DNA of 64,000 nucleotides from Ficedula albicollis (Eukaryota; Chordata; Aves; Passeriformes; Muscicapidae), in assembly GCF_000247815.1 (NCBI RefSeq), contig NC_021684.1, positions 6,149,814 through 6,213,813 of the forward strand. Reading direction: 5' to 3'. The position numbers were made by a program, and so were the translations under genes. The notes below the pieces were generated by a model, which was given only the letters and a program-made list of their open reading frames with translations, did no database searches and was not told where the DNA came from. Position 1 is the stretch's first letter, and every line of letters begins with the position of its first letter. Shown here piece after piece: positions 62,501 to 64,000 of this stretch.

Positions 62501-64000
62501 GTTCCTTGCACCTTTTCCCCCAGGTGCTGTGAGATGCATGAGCCACCTGGGGGCAGGGGACAGAGCAGTGACACGTGGAAGGGGGCACACAGGAAGGAGG
62601 TGTTATTGGCTGGTTGGGAGGGAGAAAGGGCAGAGGGAACTGAGGTTTGTCTCCTCTGTCTCCACAGCAGCTGGCTCTGGGCTAGGGGTGAGTCACAACA
62701 AGAGAGTTTGATTAGAGAGAGCTTGATTTGTGAAGTGGATGCAATTAAAACCTTGGGTCCTCAGGGTCAGTTTTAGCAGCTCTGAATCTGAGTGATACTG
62801 AATCATTCACTGTGGGCCATGGAGGGGCTGTTTCTGCTCCTCCACGTTCCTTGAACTGCTCTTGCTGCAGCTCCTCAGGTCGAGGAGGACCAGCTGAGCT
62901 GCTGAGGATGAGCAGGAGCAGGGTCTGAAAGGGGAGCTAATCCAGGGATGAAAAATCCTTCCAAGACTATTAAATACAAAGGCAAAAATGATGCCTCAGG
63001 AAGAGGCATCATTTTGTGTGTGAGCAGCATGTGTGCAGGAGAGCTGAAGGAGCCCCTGCGTCATCTTTTTCCTGAGGCACCTGCTCTGGTTACTTTGCAA
63101 GAAAAGAAAAGGAGCTAGTTTGACTCTGGAGTTGATTCCAAGGGATTCTGAGCTGAGCTGAGATAAACAGCTTCCTGTAGATGTGGCTGGATCTCTGGAG
63201 AGCACCACAGTCACCCTGTGTGCTCTGATAAGTGAGAAACATCAGCCTTGCTCCAGGCAGCAGATTTGGGTCCTCAGTAGGAAGATCTGGAAGCTCTGGG
63301 GTCAGGAGCAGCCACTGCTTCCCAAAGCTCACCTGCCACTGACTCCCAGACCCCTCAGGCTGGATCCAGGACTGACCCCAAAAGAGAAGCACCACTGAAG
63401 CTGGGGAGATGAAAGCCTCAAGCCCATCCATCCTGATGTCACAAAAATTTTGCTGCTGAGATGTGCTGGTGTCACCAGGTTCACAGGTATAAAACCCCAT
63501 TAAATATTTCATCCTCATCAATTGCTTGCTCTAAGTGCCTTCTGAGGAATTCATGGGAACGTTTTCTATTTGACACAGAGATACTTTCAATTATGAAAGA
63601 TGGCTAAAAATAAAAGAAAATTATACTGTTCAGACATCTCTGGGGGTGGAGACAGGAGAGGAAACCGTCAAGGAGAGCCAGGGAAGAGATTTCTGTTAGA
63701 TGTAGAAAAAGGCTACTTATTTTTACAGACAGAAAATGTCAGGAGGCAGGACTTGGGAATCTGGAATCTATCACTCACCTTCTCTACTAAAAATTTGACC
63801 TCAACTATTTAGGGTCTGAACCAGAGAACTGGAGTTAAGAACCATGTCAGTTACTTTCTCTAGTTGCAGAGGCTTTGATCACACTCTGAAAACTCTCAGC
63901 TGTAGATTGTTTTAATGTGTTTTCCTTTTTTATTGTTTTTTATGTTTGTTTGTTTTTAGGACCCCAGCCTATGACAATGAGACTCCTTTTGGGCTTTCCC
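47544..64000. other. Intergenic to window end, no gene recognised
   Basis: About 16.5 kb with many short open frames but no recognisable protein, tRNA or other RNA gene. The clearest structure is the tandem duplication at 59678-59854. I looked for DUSP7, the neighbour of RPL29 in mammals, and did not find its conserved phosphatase sequence here. Confidence 0.6.
59678..59854. repeat. Two-copy tandem duplication, period 88 bp
   Basis: A unit starting CTTGGTTTCAACACTCCC is repeated at 59766 with about two substitutions. Confidence 0.92.

Noticed and set aside
47544..64000. Possible DUSP7 at the right end, expected next to RPL29 from mammalian gene order
   Set aside because: None of the conserved rhodanese or phosphatase sequence, including the HCxxGxSRS motif, was found in any frame. 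It may lie beyond the window.

Overview
The window looks like nuclear DNA from a bird, most likely a songbird (inference). It holds two vertebrate genes with spliceosomal introns. CR1 LINE fragments are spread through it, and it carries several avian-type endogenous retroviral LTRs. One of these, at 47131-47537, has a perfect 6-bp target-site duplication. Only two protein-coding genes can be supported, and both lie in the first 18 kb.

Layout. 1-1810: no gene seen. 1811-2289: 3' remnant of an endogenous retrovirus (internal tail, polypurine tract, short LTR). 2370-2627: pure C tract of 258 bp. 2628-9124: TNNC1 (cardiac/slow-muscle troponin C), complete on + in six coding exons encoding 161 aa, from a TATA-type core promoter to a poly(A) signal. 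9146-15150: intergenic, with a CR1 scrap, an ATCAC microsatellite and several two-copy tandem duplications. 15150-17560: RPL29 (ribosomal protein eL29), complete coding region on - in three coding exons, 75 aa, with two CR1 fragments in its first coding intron. 17558-18148: pure C tract of 591 bp where the RPL29 promoter and first exon should be. 18149-64000: about 46 kb with no recognisable coding exon. It contains a CpG-rich block (about 21.88-22.31 kb), two more C tracts (26277-26625 and 28917-29230), a 291-bp exact duplication flanking the third tract, three LTRs (28420-29462, 33783-34370 on -, 47131-47537) and many short tandem duplications.

TNNC1 and RPL29 point towards each other, about 6 kb apart. 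They do unrelated jobs: the calcium switch of the sarcomere, and a component of the large ribosomal subunit. In mammals they lie on the same chromosome arm but are separated by many genes, so their adjacency here means either an avian rearrangement or an assembly join.

I found no convincing new biological system. The strongest anomalies are four uninterrupted C homopolymers, 1,512 bp in total and all C on the + strand. They lie beside the TNNC1 promoter, over the RPL29 promoter, inside a CATCCCCTG-type minisatellite, and inside an LTR. I read them as probable sequencing or gap-filling artefacts that hide real GC-rich sequence. Other points worth checking are a GATA/MEF2/TATA-like cluster in TNNC1 intron 1, an orphan CpG island, and at least a dozen two-copy tandem duplications.
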